From Siderastrea siderea (lineage: Eukaryota > Cnidaria > Anthozoa > Scleractinia > Rhizangiidae): 64,000 nucleotides of DNA. Each line of letters starts with the position of its first letter. Within the stretch, counting starts at the first letter, position 1. The notes beneath the pieces are model-generated. The model was not told the origin of the DNA, made no database searches, and saw only the letters and a program-made list of their open reading frames with translations. The position numbers and the translations under genes are program-made. Positions 1 to 10,229 of this stretch are shown piece after piece. The stretch is taken from assembly GCA_964030785.1 (NCBI GenBank), contig OZ034975.1, positions 2,509,701-2,573,700 on the forward strand, written 5' to 3'.

Positions 1-477
1 GTGTCCGCCTTTTTTGTACGCTACCACTTTGGCTGTGCTTGGATCTCGTTTCTGAGCTGCCAGGATGTCATGCAGTTCAATCCTGTGGTACTTGCTGGCA
101 TCCAGGAAGTCAGAGTCCAGGTTAAGCGCTTCGGTCCTATCAATGACCGCTGTAATCCACACGGAACTACTATTCTGAAGTGCCATTATCCCAGACACAG
201 TTGCACTGATTACGTCCTGCGAAGTCTCCTGCATGTAGGCCTTCATGTACCGGTCAATATCTAATGGCATTCTTGACAAAGTGTCGGCGGCCTGATTCAC
301 TTTCCCCGGCCTGTACTTGATTTCACAATTGTAATCAGCTAGTTCAGACGCCCAGCGATGTCCCGTTGAGTTACGTTTGGGGGTGATCAAAATGTACGTT
401 AGCGGATTATTGTCCGTGTACACTACGAATGATGGCGCACAGGATAGGTAATCCCTCAGCTGTTTGCAAATCCCCCA
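1..477 (-). pseudogene. Gypsy RNase H C-terminal part, open to window edge
   Basis: The minus frame from 477 to base 1 has no stop. It contains VVYTDNNPLTYI, then HRWASELADY and the RPGKVNQAADTLSR signature that ends gypsy RNase H domains, followed by a linker toward integrase. It has no start of its own because it continues the upstream pol frame after a frameshift near 480-510. The fragment is truncated by the window, not visibly by mutation. Role in the parent element: degradation of the RNA strand during reverse transcription. Confidence 0.8.
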
Positions 478-479
478 TT

Positions 480-1001
480 TCAACTCGAGGAACTGAAGCT
501 TCCCAGAGTGAAGGTGGTAATTTTCTTAGCAGGGTTTAGTGTCCTGGATCCATATCCTATTACACGCATTTCACTAGACTTTCGTTGATAGAGTACGGCT
601 CCCAGTCCTTTATTTGAGGCATCTGTATGTAGAATGAATGGGAGACTATAGTCTGGGTAACCCAAGAATGGTGGGTTAACAAGATAGTCCACTAATTTCT
701 CTAACACTACTTGGTGTTCATGTGTCCAAGTGATTGCATGACCAAACTGTATTTTTCCCCTGTTCACTTTTGGAGTACACCTCCCTCTTTGAGCTGCAGG
801 GCTTCCACTGTCAGCCCCAGATGTTTTCAGGAGATCGTAGAGTGGTTGTACAATCTTGGAGAAATCTTGAATGTACTTTCGATAATATCCTATCAAGCCC
901 AGAATCTTCCCGCACATCACCCATGGTTCATGGTTTAGCCTCGTTGAGTGATAATACGGCCTGGATCCATTAATACACCCGGTATCGATTGGCAGAGACA
1001 A
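480..1001 (-). pseudogene. Gypsy RT connection and RNase H N-terminal fragment
   Basis: This 173-residue minus-strand frame carries LGLIGYYRKYIQDFSKI, the RT-connection signature of gypsy elements, and then FILHTDASNKGLGAVLYQ, the first catalytic segment of RNase H. It ends at a stop in the serine-rich tail; the continuation is found in another frame from 477 downward. The N-terminal residues before the connection motif derive from a scrambled piece. It is a decayed part of the same pol gene as its neighbours. Confidence 0.8.
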
Positions 1002-1209
1002 TCCTTTGTAGGTAATTGACTTCCTTCTTGAATAATTTGCATTTCTTGGTAGGGTACAGAGATGTTATCTCTAAGACCGTCCAGACAGTTCTCCATGTTT
1101 CTCTGAAATTATGCTGGTGCGTCTCATAAACCAAATGGAATCCGCACCCACTCGTGAAGAACCCATGATGTCACAAATGCAGTGATGTGTTGACATTGTG
1201 GATTGTGGA
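1002..1209 (-). pseudogene. Gypsy RT palm remnant lacking the catalytic box
   Basis: No long open frame is present, but pieces of an RT palm can be read in shifting frames: a fragment resembling the fingers/palm that precedes the catalytic box, then KKCKLFKKEVNYL from the region after it. The stretch that should hold the YxDD catalytic box is missing, pointing to an internal deletion as well as frameshifts. This makes the element incapable of its own reverse transcription. Confidence 0.6.
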
Positions 1210-1860
1210 TTATTTCCGCACACAGACCACTGGTAAGCTAAGCGGGACTTTCCTCACACATCCACGATTAAGCAGATCTTCAAAATATTGTTTAGCTTCT
1301 GGATACAAGGGCTTTGGAATAGCTGTGTAGTTTTTTCTGGACGGGACGATTGTCTGAGAGATATATATTGAGGTGTAGGCCTTTTGCATACCCTTCATTA
1401 TCATCGTCTTTGGAAAGGAGTCCGCTTCCTCTGTCCACATGTTCATCACCAGAATATTCTGGTCTTCTGACAGGTCTCCTAAGTCAACTTCTGGGAATAA
1501 ACAACAAGTTCCCCGATCTTCCTTGGTCAGTACATCAGGCGTCCTGTGACTTTCCTCCTCCTCCGGTGACTTATCAGCAAAGAGAACACAGTATTCTGAA
1601 CTTTCTTCATTCTCCCCCTTCCTCGGTTCGAGTGGTGTCACAGCGGAGTTCACAAGCGGTAGCTTGCCTAACTCTATTCTATTTTGCAAGCTTATGTCAT
1701 GATCTGTAGTATGTATCACTCGATGAAGCGCCTCCTCGAAGGGTAACCAATGTTTCTGGGACCTAGAGGCCTGCTGGCCAAGGTGATTCGATATCTGGCT
1801 CAAACAAGGCCAGAAGTCTTGATTCAACCGGGCCAGTATTGCAGGGCAAGTGACTACCAC
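1210..1860 (-). pseudogene. Gypsy pol segment leading into RT
   Basis: A 216-residue minus frame ends with YFEDLLNRGCVRKVPLSLPVVCVRK, the region where gypsy RT begins. The N-terminal part is the acidic spacer usually found between protease and RT in this group. It stops exactly where the RT core should continue. It lies between the protease piece and the RT/RNase H pieces in the expected order. Confidence 0.7.
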
Positions 1861-1864
1861 TGTC

Positions 1865-2395
1865 TCATACTTTGAAAACCACCACGCATCTTTTCGTTAC
1901 TTTCACACTACATAGTTCACTTGGGAAGGTTGTCCTGATAAAACTGATCAAGGCTGCAGCATTCTCTTGCTTAGCATTTGGAAGACTTGAGCTGAACACA
2001 TTGACCAACATCTCTTCATGGTTGCTGGGAGACTGACTACCAGAATTTTTCGCAATTTTTTCAATGACGCTATATCCAACGATGGGGTGGTCCAAAGTAT
2101 CTGCGGAGATCAGGAGGGGTACTGACATACCAAGTTCGTCATCAGAGGTCGCTAGTTTAAACGAAACCTGAATCCAGCCTTAGTAAGGGATTTCAGTGCA
2201 AGTGGCTGCTTTTAGATTAGGTTCTCTCCCATTAAGTAATTCCTCCATTTGACGTCTCTTAGTTGTTAGCAGGTTCTTAGCAATCCAGTCTTTCGATACT
2301 ATGGAAACCTGGGCACCAGCATCCCATAATGCTTCAGTTTTAACACTGTTCAAAAGAAATTGAACGAGGCACCTCCTTCCCCACCAATTTGACAT
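1865..2395 (-). pseudogene. Gypsy retropepsin-like protease fragment
   Basis: The minus frame 2395-2180 contains TEALWDAGAQVSIVSKDW, which matches the active-site region of retroviral-type aspartic proteases, except that the D-S/T-G triad reads DAG. The following frame, 2128-1865, contains DHPIVGYSVIEKI, the segment usually found near the end of this protease domain. A frame break separates the two. An alanine in the active-site triad is unusual but occurs in some gypsy lineages, so it need not be a mutation. Confidence 0.65.
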
Positions 2396-2845
2396 CTCTG
2401 GCGTCTTGAATTGGTGTCAGGTGGCTAACATACTGACCGCTGTTGGCTGTCTCCTTTCTCTCCTGACTAAACGGGTGGTGTAGCAGCTGTCGTAAGGTCT
2501 TCCACGATTGGTCCGCTAAACAATAGCACAAACAAAAGAAACAAAGAACGAGGCGTAAAATCAATAGAGCTGCTACATATAGCGGTCCAATGAAAATACA
2601 AGCTTTTGAGAGGTGCTACAGTACTGGACTAAACAGATACTTTATGGCGCTACACAGTTGCTTATGCTTCATCCGAATAACAATCAGAACATTGCTTTAA
2701 ACATGGCCTCCTTCGTCGATAATTAAAACAAACATGGGAGCCTTCAGTTTGGTCATCGGCTATAATTTTCGTTCTACTCTATAACCTAGTACACTTTGAT
2801 TACTCTCTGATTTTATTTTTATTTCTTTCTGCATTTTTCGTCTAG
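2396..2845. other. No gene recognised; ends at the EGF exon acceptor
   Basis: A minus-strand open frame at 2340-2564 overlaps the gypsy protease and shows no recognisable domain. The rest is AT-rich. The last bases form a pyrimidine tract and TAG acceptor at 2841-2845. No LTR border was identified here. Confidence 0.5.
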
Positions 2846-2968
2846 ATCTCGATGAATGCCAAAATGGCAGCCACGATTGTAGTGAAAATGCAACATGTGT
2901 AAACACCGCTGGACACTTTAATTGCTCCTGCAACAACGGTTTCAGCGGAGATGGAAAAAAATGTTCAG
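2846..2968 (+). CDS. Calcium-binding EGF exon 1
   Basis: This is a 123-bp exon flanked by a pyrimidine tract with TAG acceptor and a GT donor, with phase 1 at both ends. It encodes one EGF domain: DLDEC at the start, six cysteines in EGF spacing, and CVNTAGHF, the signature of calcium binding and Asn/Asp hydroxylation. It ends at GDGKKCS. Such modules are extracellular. Two near-identical exons follow within 800 bp, so this is a tandem exon array in a secreted or membrane protein. The downstream EAR-propeller exon on the same strand could belong to the same gene; EGF and EAR repeats do co-occur in cnidarian proteins, but joining them here is inference. Confidence 0.85.
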
Positions 2969-3003
2969 GTATAATTTATGTTCTACTCTATAACAGTTTC
3001 CAT

Positions 3004-3378
3004 CAGGGGCATCCAACGGTTCGTTTCGAGGAATATCTGTTCGGAAGGCCTGCAATCCCGTGAGATATTCGGATTTAACTGCATTGAAAGCTAGAGATTT
3101 CTTCGGCGAAACACCACGTCGGACTTTCGTAGCAAGGTCGTCAAGAGTGCAAAATGACGTCAGCTAGCATTTTCGGAGAGCCATCAGCAGCTCGGAAATT
3201 CAGTGGATAGGATTCTGTTTCCTAAAACTTTCTGCGGCCTAAATGTTCAGCTAAAATATCCGAACAGTTCAATCTGTATTAGCTTACACAAATACGAATT
3301 TAAAAAGCTCCGAAACAATCTAAGAAAGCAGAAAATAATTCAAGTATTTTGCTAAAATTTGCTCGTTGGGTGCCCCTG
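3004..3378. mobile_element. MITE in the intron between EGF exons 1 and 2
   Basis: The segment is bounded by inverted repeats: CAGGGGCATCCAACG at 3004 and CGTTGGGTGCCCCTG ending at 3378. The related introns before exon 1 and between exons 2 and 3 share the flanking sequence but lack this block, which supports insertion. No coding capacity is seen. A clear target duplication was not identified, so the family is not assigned. Confidence 0.65.
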
Positions 3379-3431
3379 TTACATTGATAACTCTCTGATT
3401 TTATTTTTTTTTATCTGCATTGTCCTTCTGA

Positions 3432-3554
3432 ATATCGATGAATGCCAAAATGGCAGCCACGATTGCAATGAAAATGCAACATGTGTAAACACCGCTGGAC
3501 ACTTTAATTACTCCTGCAACAACGGTTTCAGCGGAGATGGAAAAACGTGTTCAG
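3432..3554 (+). pseudogene. Calcium-binding EGF exon 2, decayed acceptor
   Basis: This block is nearly identical to its two neighbours and has the same 123-bp length and GT donor. The acceptor, however, reads CTTCTGAA instead of CTTCTAG, so no AG precedes the exon. In addition, the cysteine in the FNCSC position is tyrosine (FNYSC), removing one half of a disulfide. Both changes suggest the exon is skipped or the gene copy is decaying. Confidence 0.75.
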
Positions 3555-3633
3555 GTAGAATTTATGTTGTACTCTTTAACCTACTTCCCTTGATTGCAGT
3601 CTGATTTTATTTATTTCTGCATTGTTCTTCTAG

Positions 3634-3756
3634 ATATCAATGAATGCCAAAATGGCAGCCACGATTGCAATGAAAATGCAACATGCGTAAACACCGCTGG
3701 ACACTTTAAATGCACTTGTAACCCCGGTTACACCGGAGATGGGAAAATGTGTTCAG
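3634..3756 (+). CDS. Calcium-binding EGF exon 3
   Basis: A 123-bp phase-1 exon with intact TAG acceptor at 3631-3633 and GT donor at 3757. It encodes DINEC, six correctly spaced cysteines, CVNTAGHF and the end GDGKMCS. Its last third (CTCNPGYTGDG) differs from exons 1 and 2 and looks like a standard EGF, suggesting exons 1 and 2 are the younger duplicates or have been gene-converted. Expected role: calcium-dependent extracellular domain. Confidence 0.85.
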
Positions 3757-4854
3757 GTATAATTTGTCTTCATTTCATAACGCAAGTTCTTTTTTTGTGA
3801 AGATAGATTAGGAGGTAGGTAATGCGAAGAGACATCAAAACATTTTATCATCGCCTTGCTGTCAGGTTTTAATGCCGGGTAAAACTGGTTTGGACAGCAA
3901 ACTAAAACCTCCCCTGGATCCAGATTGAGAAGTTTTCCTTTCTTTTTATCAAACCAAACAACCTTTAAATCTCAAACCCTTAGACATATTTTGGTTCCCT
4001 AAAGGACTTGGAAGAACTCTTTGCCATAGAACAGGGCTAAAATCAACCAATAGGAAATTCAGCAACAATCATTCTTTATGAGAAACTAGTGGTATATTTA
4101 CAGGCTGTCCTGAAAATTCGTATCCCATCTGCAGATTGAAACATTATTTAAATCTTTAATATCACATTTCGAAAGAAGTTTGAACAATTGGAGAAATGTT
4201 TTTAGAAGCCTTCATTCCCGAGTACCTTCCTTCTTACAATGACACTTTTAAGAACGGGTGATCAACCACTAAGAAGCTTGAATTCGAAATAATTTTTAAC
4301 TGTCTCAAGAGCTATTCATGAAGGTCCTTTGTGTCTCTTAACTTCTCACTTTACCTAATATGTAGCTTCTTCGCTTGCCATGGTCCAATAATTTCGCCGT
4401 TTCTCGAACAGAAAGTCCAGATGATCTTTTATTTAATTATTTAATTATTTTTCCTTTATATTCATCAGTTTGTGTAAATGGTGATTTAAGCAAAAACTTA
4501 AACAAATTTTCAGTGACCTAGAAGAGCGCAAAGCGAAAAATCATGCGGTAGATATATGACACGCCTTAATACGCAACTGTAACTGAGTACAATTTAGCGG
4601 GAAACTATTTCTTGGAAAACTTACATGTTTTACGAAGTACCGGGTAATTTTCTGGATTATCTTGAAACAAATAATTTAAATCGCGACAAAATTAAGATCA
4701 TGTGCCTTGAAATTAAGGGCACCAACATTTGAGACTTACTGTAGTTGTGGATGACTCAACTAAGATCAAAAGTAGTTATCAGACATTTATACCTATGTGA
4801 TCAGACATAAAAAGTACCAGAAAATAATGTATGCCACTGTGTAGAACAAATTTA
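3757..4854. other. AT-rich non-coding DNA after the EGF exons
   Basis: No coding exon, RNA gene or transposon end could be supported. The sequence is AT-rich with homopolymer runs and is probably intronic if the EGF and EAR exons belong to one gene. Confidence 0.4.
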
Positions 4855-5960
4855 GGTACAGAGGAACTCATTGAATCGTGGACTGTCCGGCCATACAAAT
4901 TTGGCCGTCTTCTTGGGCAGGTCGTTTGAACAGGATAACGTATGTCAGCCCAAGAAACCAAGAAAGGCGACAAAAACAAGATGACAAAACATAATTGAAA
5001 CTAACGAAATACAGTGCACAGTTATCAGTGTACCACTTGTAAAAGATCATTTGACTTTTTCCCTCTACAAAACATTCTAAATACATGCTCACCACCCAAC
5101 AGAGAATCGCAATTGAGCCTAAATGTTTCATCGTGGTTGTATTATCGGGGTGAGTTCAGTTCACGAAAAACGGTTTGAGAATCAAAAACGCGATCGTTGG
5201 TCGCTTTGTTCTGAGACTTGCCCCAGTTCACGTCTTTGCTGAATCGTGAAACAGGGTAAATTCATTTCATGAGAAACAGTTTGAGAGCTGCAAAACGCGA
5301 TCGCTGGTCGCGTAATCAGACTTGTTCCAGTTGACATCTTTTCTAAATCGTGAAATATGAGCGATGAAACTAGCGATGTAGTCGGCTAACTGGACCACGT
5401 GAAAAACGGCTTTGAGAAAATCTAGTCGTTGATCATTAATTGGGTCTTGAGATAGGAAAATGTTTCAAAGGAAAATGGTTTGAAAAACTCCTCCTAACAG
5501 TGTTATGCTTGTGGGCCCGGGAAAACGTTTGGGGCTCCCAAATAAAAGTGATGGGGATGTTAGTACATCCATATTTCCTGGAAGAGCTTTTTGACACTTA
5601 ATTACAGTGTTTGAATATCCGAATCAGGTCTTAAACAACTTTTAAAAAATCCTAAAAAGGGACTAATAAAAAATATTAATGAAGGGAAAAAAGAAAAAGA
5701 AAAGAGAGGAAAATGTATAGTAAGAGTGCCAGAAAAATTTAATAAAACATCCAGTGAAGTGAAAAAGAAACCGTGTCGATTTAAAGTAACTAACGTTCTT
5801 TGCAAGCCTTACACGGCGAAATTCTAACCGTGTAATGTAAAGTCCGTTCTTGCGACCGATAGATCGAGTGCGAATGTCAGAACATTTGCAAAACTTTTCC
5901 ACTAGTGGGACTTGCTTCATGTATGAGCACGACGTATTTCCCCAAACACTTAAGCAACAA
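4855..5960. repeat. Duplicated non-coding block, copy 1
   Basis: This block matches 10230-11170 closely in the same orientation. Shared landmarks are the CCATACAAATTTGGCCGTC run at about 4892 and 10261, the ATCTAGTCGTTGATCAT stretch, and GTTCTTTGCAAGCCTTACAC near 5796. It is part of a local segmental duplication around the EAR exon. No coding potential is supported; the minus-strand open frames here are short and lack homology that I recognise. Confidence 0.65.
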
Positions 5961-7455
5961 AAATGATAGGAACCTTAAAGGAGAAGGTCACTCCAGAAAC
6001 GGTGTATTTTTTGAAATCGCCAATAAAAAGATAACATTAAGTCGAGTTACTGACCGTGGTTTTAGCTTCTGAAGTGCATCTAAAGCAACTGAAATTCCTC
6101 TTCAAAGAAGGCTAAAATTTAACATCGCGGGCCGCCGTTTTGAATCGTACTTAGCAGCCTGGCCGCTTGCCCGAAAGTTCTTCGACAAAATAGTAGTGAC
6201 AAAAGGAACGGACTTATATAAGCTCGTATAACAAGTTAATCCAAATTATCAATGTAAAAATTACAGTTATCGCGACCGTAATTGGTGGGGACCTTGTTGG
6301 GCACTCGGTCCATACTGCAGTAAGGAGCTAACCATCAAATGTTTTTCATGGCGTAAATTAAAAATCATTGCAAGCACACGAAAGGTTTTTGAGTGAAAAC
6401 AACTTTTTCATCATTTTTAGTAGTTTGCTTGCAAACAGCAACGTGAAGTGACTAAGGTATTGCTTTCGTTTACAGACGTATTTCTTATTATGTCTTTTTT
6501 AGTCAGCAGTTTTTTTGCTTGCATGTTTAACTTTACACTCGCTTTTTCCCACACCTAGAGGCATCTAAATGATTGAGAGAATCGCAAGAATCTTATGAAA
6601 AATTGAAATTCGTTTTCTAACGCGTACAGTTTGTGCTCATATTGAAAAATTTAGCTCTCTTTCGCAGTACGGTCTTGGTGCTCGGTCAAGATTTCTCTTG
6701 TTCATTATAGTGATACACTCGATTTATAAGAATTAACCATAAAATGTGAGACCCAAGGGCTTTCTGGGAAGTGTTCATTCAATGACTACATTTGCATAAT
6801 TAGCAAGTGATTGTTTTCATACATTACTGCAAAAACACGGTATTTCCTTATTTCCGAATAGTTTGTTTAGCGCTCAATTAAGCCTTTATTGGAAAAATGG
6901 TTTCAAAAACTCGTGAAATCCGGCGAAGTGATAAAGAAATTGTTTAAGTTTTGATTTAAAGTAACTCACGTTCTTTGCAAGCCTTACACACGACGAAATT
7001 CTAACGGTTACCGTGTAGTGTAAAGTCCGTTCCTGCGATGCATAGATCGATTGTGAATGTTAGAACGTTTGCAGAACTTCTCGACTAGTTGGACTGTCTT
7101 TTTGTATGATCGCGATGTATTTCCCCAAACACTAAAGTAACAAAAATAAAAGGAACCCTAAAGGTACCAGAATCTAGTTTGTGGGCGTGGCTTTAGATTT
7201 TTATCCCCTTTCAGTTGAATTTCATTATGGTTAACTTCGCTGTTACAAACACCCCGTACGGTACCAAACCAAACGCTTTCATCCCTAAAAGGTCACTTTT
7301 ACGTCTCTTTTACGTGAGAGTTCCTCCTGGAAGTTGTAAAGGGGAGGGGGGAGGGTGTTCAATTGTAAAAGCGTAATCCAGACAAGCGCTGGAGGCAATG
7401 GAACTGACTGAACACTTATCGGACTAAACCTGACAGACGATCAAAAAACACTAGA
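5961..7455. repeat. Mosaic of EAR-locus flanking repeats
   Basis: Two kinds of duplicated flank meet here. The part near 6175-6600 matches the 3' flank of both EAR copies (13330-13620 and 46940-47220), with GTATAACAAGTTAATCC and GCACTCGGTCCATACTGCAG as landmarks. The part from about 6950 matches the 5' flank seen at 10980-11440 and 45090. An EAR exon would be expected between them but is absent, so this is a copy from which the exon was lost or never included. Confidence 0.6.
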
Positions 7456-7529
7456 GGATGATGATGATAGGGTATTCCACAGCGATGCTGTAGCAACAGC
7501 AAAGGAACGCCCACCATAAGGCTTTAAGA

Positions 7530-7763
7530 TCATAGGTAGGATTCAAAAGCAAGTTTTTTGCGGATTAACGAAGTAATCTTGGAGGTTGATAATAAGTAGT
7601 CAGTTAGATAAGTAGGAGCTTGGTTGTGTAGCGCTTTAAATGTAATCAGAAGAATCTTAAAGTTTATCCGCTGTTCGATAGGAAGCCAATGCAGCTCCAT
7701 GAAAAGAGGCGTTATGTGATCATACTTTAATTTCTGGACTGGTATACTATTCTTGCAGCACAA
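7530..7763 (-). pseudogene. LINE C-terminal domain fragment
   Basis: This 77-residue frame contains HWLPIEQRINFKILLITFKAL, a conserved block after the RT core in CR1/L2-like LINEs. It is separated from the RT fragment by a deleted stretch. It has no independent function. Confidence 0.7.
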
Positions 7764-7905
7764 TTTAACACTCGCTGGAGCCTATGTAGTAAATATTTTG
7801 GAGCACCATATAGCAAAGAGTTGCAATAATCAATCTTTGAAGTTATGTTTTAAAAGATGTGTGAAAATGTGAATCGTCCACATAGAAATGGCAATTGAAA
7901 TTAAA

Positions 7906-8349
7906 TCACTTGGCAATACCGCCCAAGGGAGAAGTGTATAGAAAAAATAATATTGGTCCCGAAACAGAGCCCTGTGGGACGCCTTGTGTGAGATGTGATA
8001 AATGCGATGAGGTGACGTTTACTTTTACAAATTGCGTGCGATCAGACAAATATGAAACAAACCAATCAAGAGCCTTATTACAAATCCCAAAGCCTGTTGA
8101 TAACCTCTTTAGTAAAATCCTGTGGTCCACGGTGTGAAAGGCTGCCGATAAATCAAGAAGAACAAAGATAACTGAATATCCATTATCGATGGCAGTAACA
8201 ATGTCATTATGAACTTTAATTAGCGCAGTCTCTGTACTATGAAATTGTTTGTATGCTGACTGCAGAGGCTCATAAAGATGGTCATTTTCCAGATAACTGG
8301 TTGGCTGAAGGGCAACTACCTTCTCAATTACCTTAGACAAAAAACTCAA
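7906..8349 (-). pseudogene. LINE reverse transcriptase fragment
   Basis: The 147-residue minus frame shows RT blocks in order: LQSAYKQFHSTETAL, then a first catalytic region reading LLDLSAAFHTVDH, then QGVPQGSVSGPILFFLY. The catalytic block has FHTVDH where LINEs normally have an aspartate at the second position. The domain then ends before the YxDD region because sequence is lost between 7906 and 7763. The copy is enzymatically dead. Confidence 0.8.
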
Positions 8350-8853
8350 ATTAGAAACCGGACGATAGTTTTTAAACTCCTGCTGATCCAGATTTGTTTG
8401 TTTGTCTTTTTTGTTTTTTTTTTCAGTTATGGTTTTAAAACAGCTTCCTTAAATGAGCTACGTCACGGATAACTAAACTTGAAAAAGCTGGCAAGTTTTT
8501 TCAAGTTTGTCATTCGTAATCCGTCTTAATCTCCCTCAGTCGTAACCATCATTGTTTAGTTTTGGTTAATTACTTCTTTGGTGTTTTTCTAACTTAGGAA
8601 ACTATTATTTTGAGGTTTCTGTTAATGAGAAAATAATTTTGTCAGATCAGAAAAATGAATGAAAACGCCGTGACACAGTTCCTTTAAGATTAGTTTGCAC
8701 AAACCCAGATTCTAATGACAATTTGACAATTCTGGTTATACCCGGCATCAAGACATCAAGACTTTCAGTCAGAAGACAGGCCGGGAGAGGGTCGAAATCA
8801 CAGAATTTCTTCGCTATAGGTCGCACTGTAGGCCACAGATCACTAATAGTCAC

Positions 8854-9703
8854 TTAATCAAAATGATCCAGGCAGCATGAAGATATTGGTGTATCTTGGT
8901 AAAAGTCAGAATCGTTAGGGCATCGCTGAACCAGGTCTCGATGAATAGTAGCAATCTTTTCATTGAAGAATGTAAGAAAACTGTTAACCAATTCAATTCG
9001 ACTTCTCCGCCATCGTCTTTTCAGCCTTTGCCTTTTTTCGATGTTGATTTCATTGGAATACCATGGTGCGGCTGGACGAATGGTAACTACACGGGTAGAA
9101 GGGGGAGCGTAACAATCCAAAATTCTCGACCGTTCTGAATGATAAAGAGCAACACTTCGAGAAATGTCCTCTAAGCTGACAGTTAGCAACGGAGATCGTT
9201 CGATGCAATCTCTGAATACATAGATAGCAACTGATTTCAGATTGCGATAGGAGATAGCTTTCCTTTCAAAACGCAGCTTTCCGATATCAAGGTTACACAT
9301 AATTATAGTAAAGTGGTCAGAAATCGAGGAATCATGAACATCAACATCAACAGAATGCACAAAACGTTCGTCATCACATGTACACCGGGTAATAATCAGA
9401 TCCAGAATATGACCAGCCCGGTGAGCAGCTTGAGTCATACGAGGCCGTAAATTGAATGCTTCAAGAAGGTTAATGAAATTAGCCGTAGAAACATCACGAA
9501 TTTTATCAATATGGAGATTAAAGTCACCAGCAATTAGTAACGACCCAGACTTGATATCATATTGTTCAAGAAGTGAGCTAAATTCCTCCATGAAATAATC
9601 CATTGAATTGTTCGTAGAAGACAAAGGTGGGCGATAGATGACTAAAATATTAACATCCTTTGCCAGCATCTTCATTTGCATTCCGATGGCTATGTTGGCT
9701 ATG
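8854..9703 (-). pseudogene. LINE endonuclease (EEP) domain
   Basis: The minus frame holds NILVIYRPP, IAGDFNLHID and SDHFTI, matching blocks of the endonuclease/exonuclease/phosphatase fold used by LINEs to nick target DNA. The residues upstream of about 9703 in the same frame are host flank, because that DNA is also present at 11455-11545 without the LINE. The N-terminal endonuclease motifs are therefore missing through 5' truncation. Confidence 0.8.
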
Positions 9704-10160
9704 GTATGTTGCCAGTTCATAATCCAGACAAATAGGATAAACTGAGCACAAGTACTGTATAGTTCTTGTACTAAGCATATGAGGAATACGCAAGGACATA
9801 ATACAGAAACAGGGGGTTCCAAGATTTTAGGAAAGGGGGGTCGTCAGTCGGCGCCCATCCTCACGGGGGGTCAGGGAGCGAGTTACACGAGACAATTTTG
9901 AAAATATGGATTGTGAAATAAGGCTTTTTTAAAAACTTCATTACCGGTATTTTCGACTTCACAAAGGTGGGTGGGGTCAACCCCCTCAACCCTTCCCATG
10001 TATCCCCCCCTGAGAAAAAAATAAAATTTGAGAGTAATCGAAGTCAACTTGGTTATAGAGCGAGTAGAACATAAATTATACCTGAAGACGTTTTTCCATC
10101 TCCGCTGAACCCTTGTTCCAGGAGCAATAAAAGTGGTCGGGCGGTGTTTACACATGTTGC
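9704..10160. other. Host flank right of the LINE, no gene
   Basis: The first 120 bases are the right half of the LINE target, duplicated at 11455-11545. The rest is G-rich then AT-rich single-copy-looking sequence with no supported gene. The minus-strand frame at 9883-10155 has no recognisable domain. Confidence 0.4.
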
Positions 10161-10207
10161 ATTTTCATTGCAGTCGTCAAAATGGCGGCCACGACTGCAA
10201 TGAAAAT
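10161..10207. repeat. 17-bp perfect palindrome built from EGF exon pieces
   Basis: ATTTTCATTGCAGTCGT at 10161 is the exact reverse complement of ACGACTGCAATGAAAAT ending at 10207. Both arms, and the extra sequence left of 10161, correspond to the middle of the EGF exons: the left arm inverted, the right arm direct. This looks like a fold-back duplication of an EGF exon fragment. Confidence 0.75.
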
Positions 10208-10229
10208 TTTAATTCTCAATTTAGCTATA

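Larger units (their letters stand above)
1..2395 (-). mobile_element. Degenerate Ty3/gypsy-type LTR retrotransposon, pol region, partial
   Basis: Read on the minus strand from 2395 down to 1, this stretch gives a retropepsin-like segment, the start of a reverse transcriptase, the connection domain with RNase H, and the RNase H tail, in that order, as in gypsy pol. The pieces lie in different frames with stops between them, and the RT palm is internally deleted, so the copy is dead. RNase H remains open to base 1, so integrase and the 3' LTR would lie left of the window. No LTR is visible on the right side near 2.4-2.8 kb. Family assignment rests on the order and on motif resemblance; the exact clade cannot be told. 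Confidence 0.85.
7456..9703 (-). mobile_element. CR1/L2-like non-LTR retrotransposon, 5'-truncated and decayed
   Basis: On the minus strand an apurinic endonuclease domain (9660-8850) is followed by reverse transcriptase (8349-7906) and a short C-terminal piece (7763-7530). The 3' end at 7456 carries a short ATC-type microsatellite, as typical of CR1/L2 elements. The paralogous flank at 11427-11460 runs uninterrupted where this element sits, giving both borders to within a few bases. The RT domain is cut and frameshifted, so the copy is inactive. Confidence 0.85.

Noticed and set aside
8278..8472. Plus-strand frame opposite the LINE RT
   Set aside because: It is an antisense shadow of the RT and its flanking T-rich DNA.
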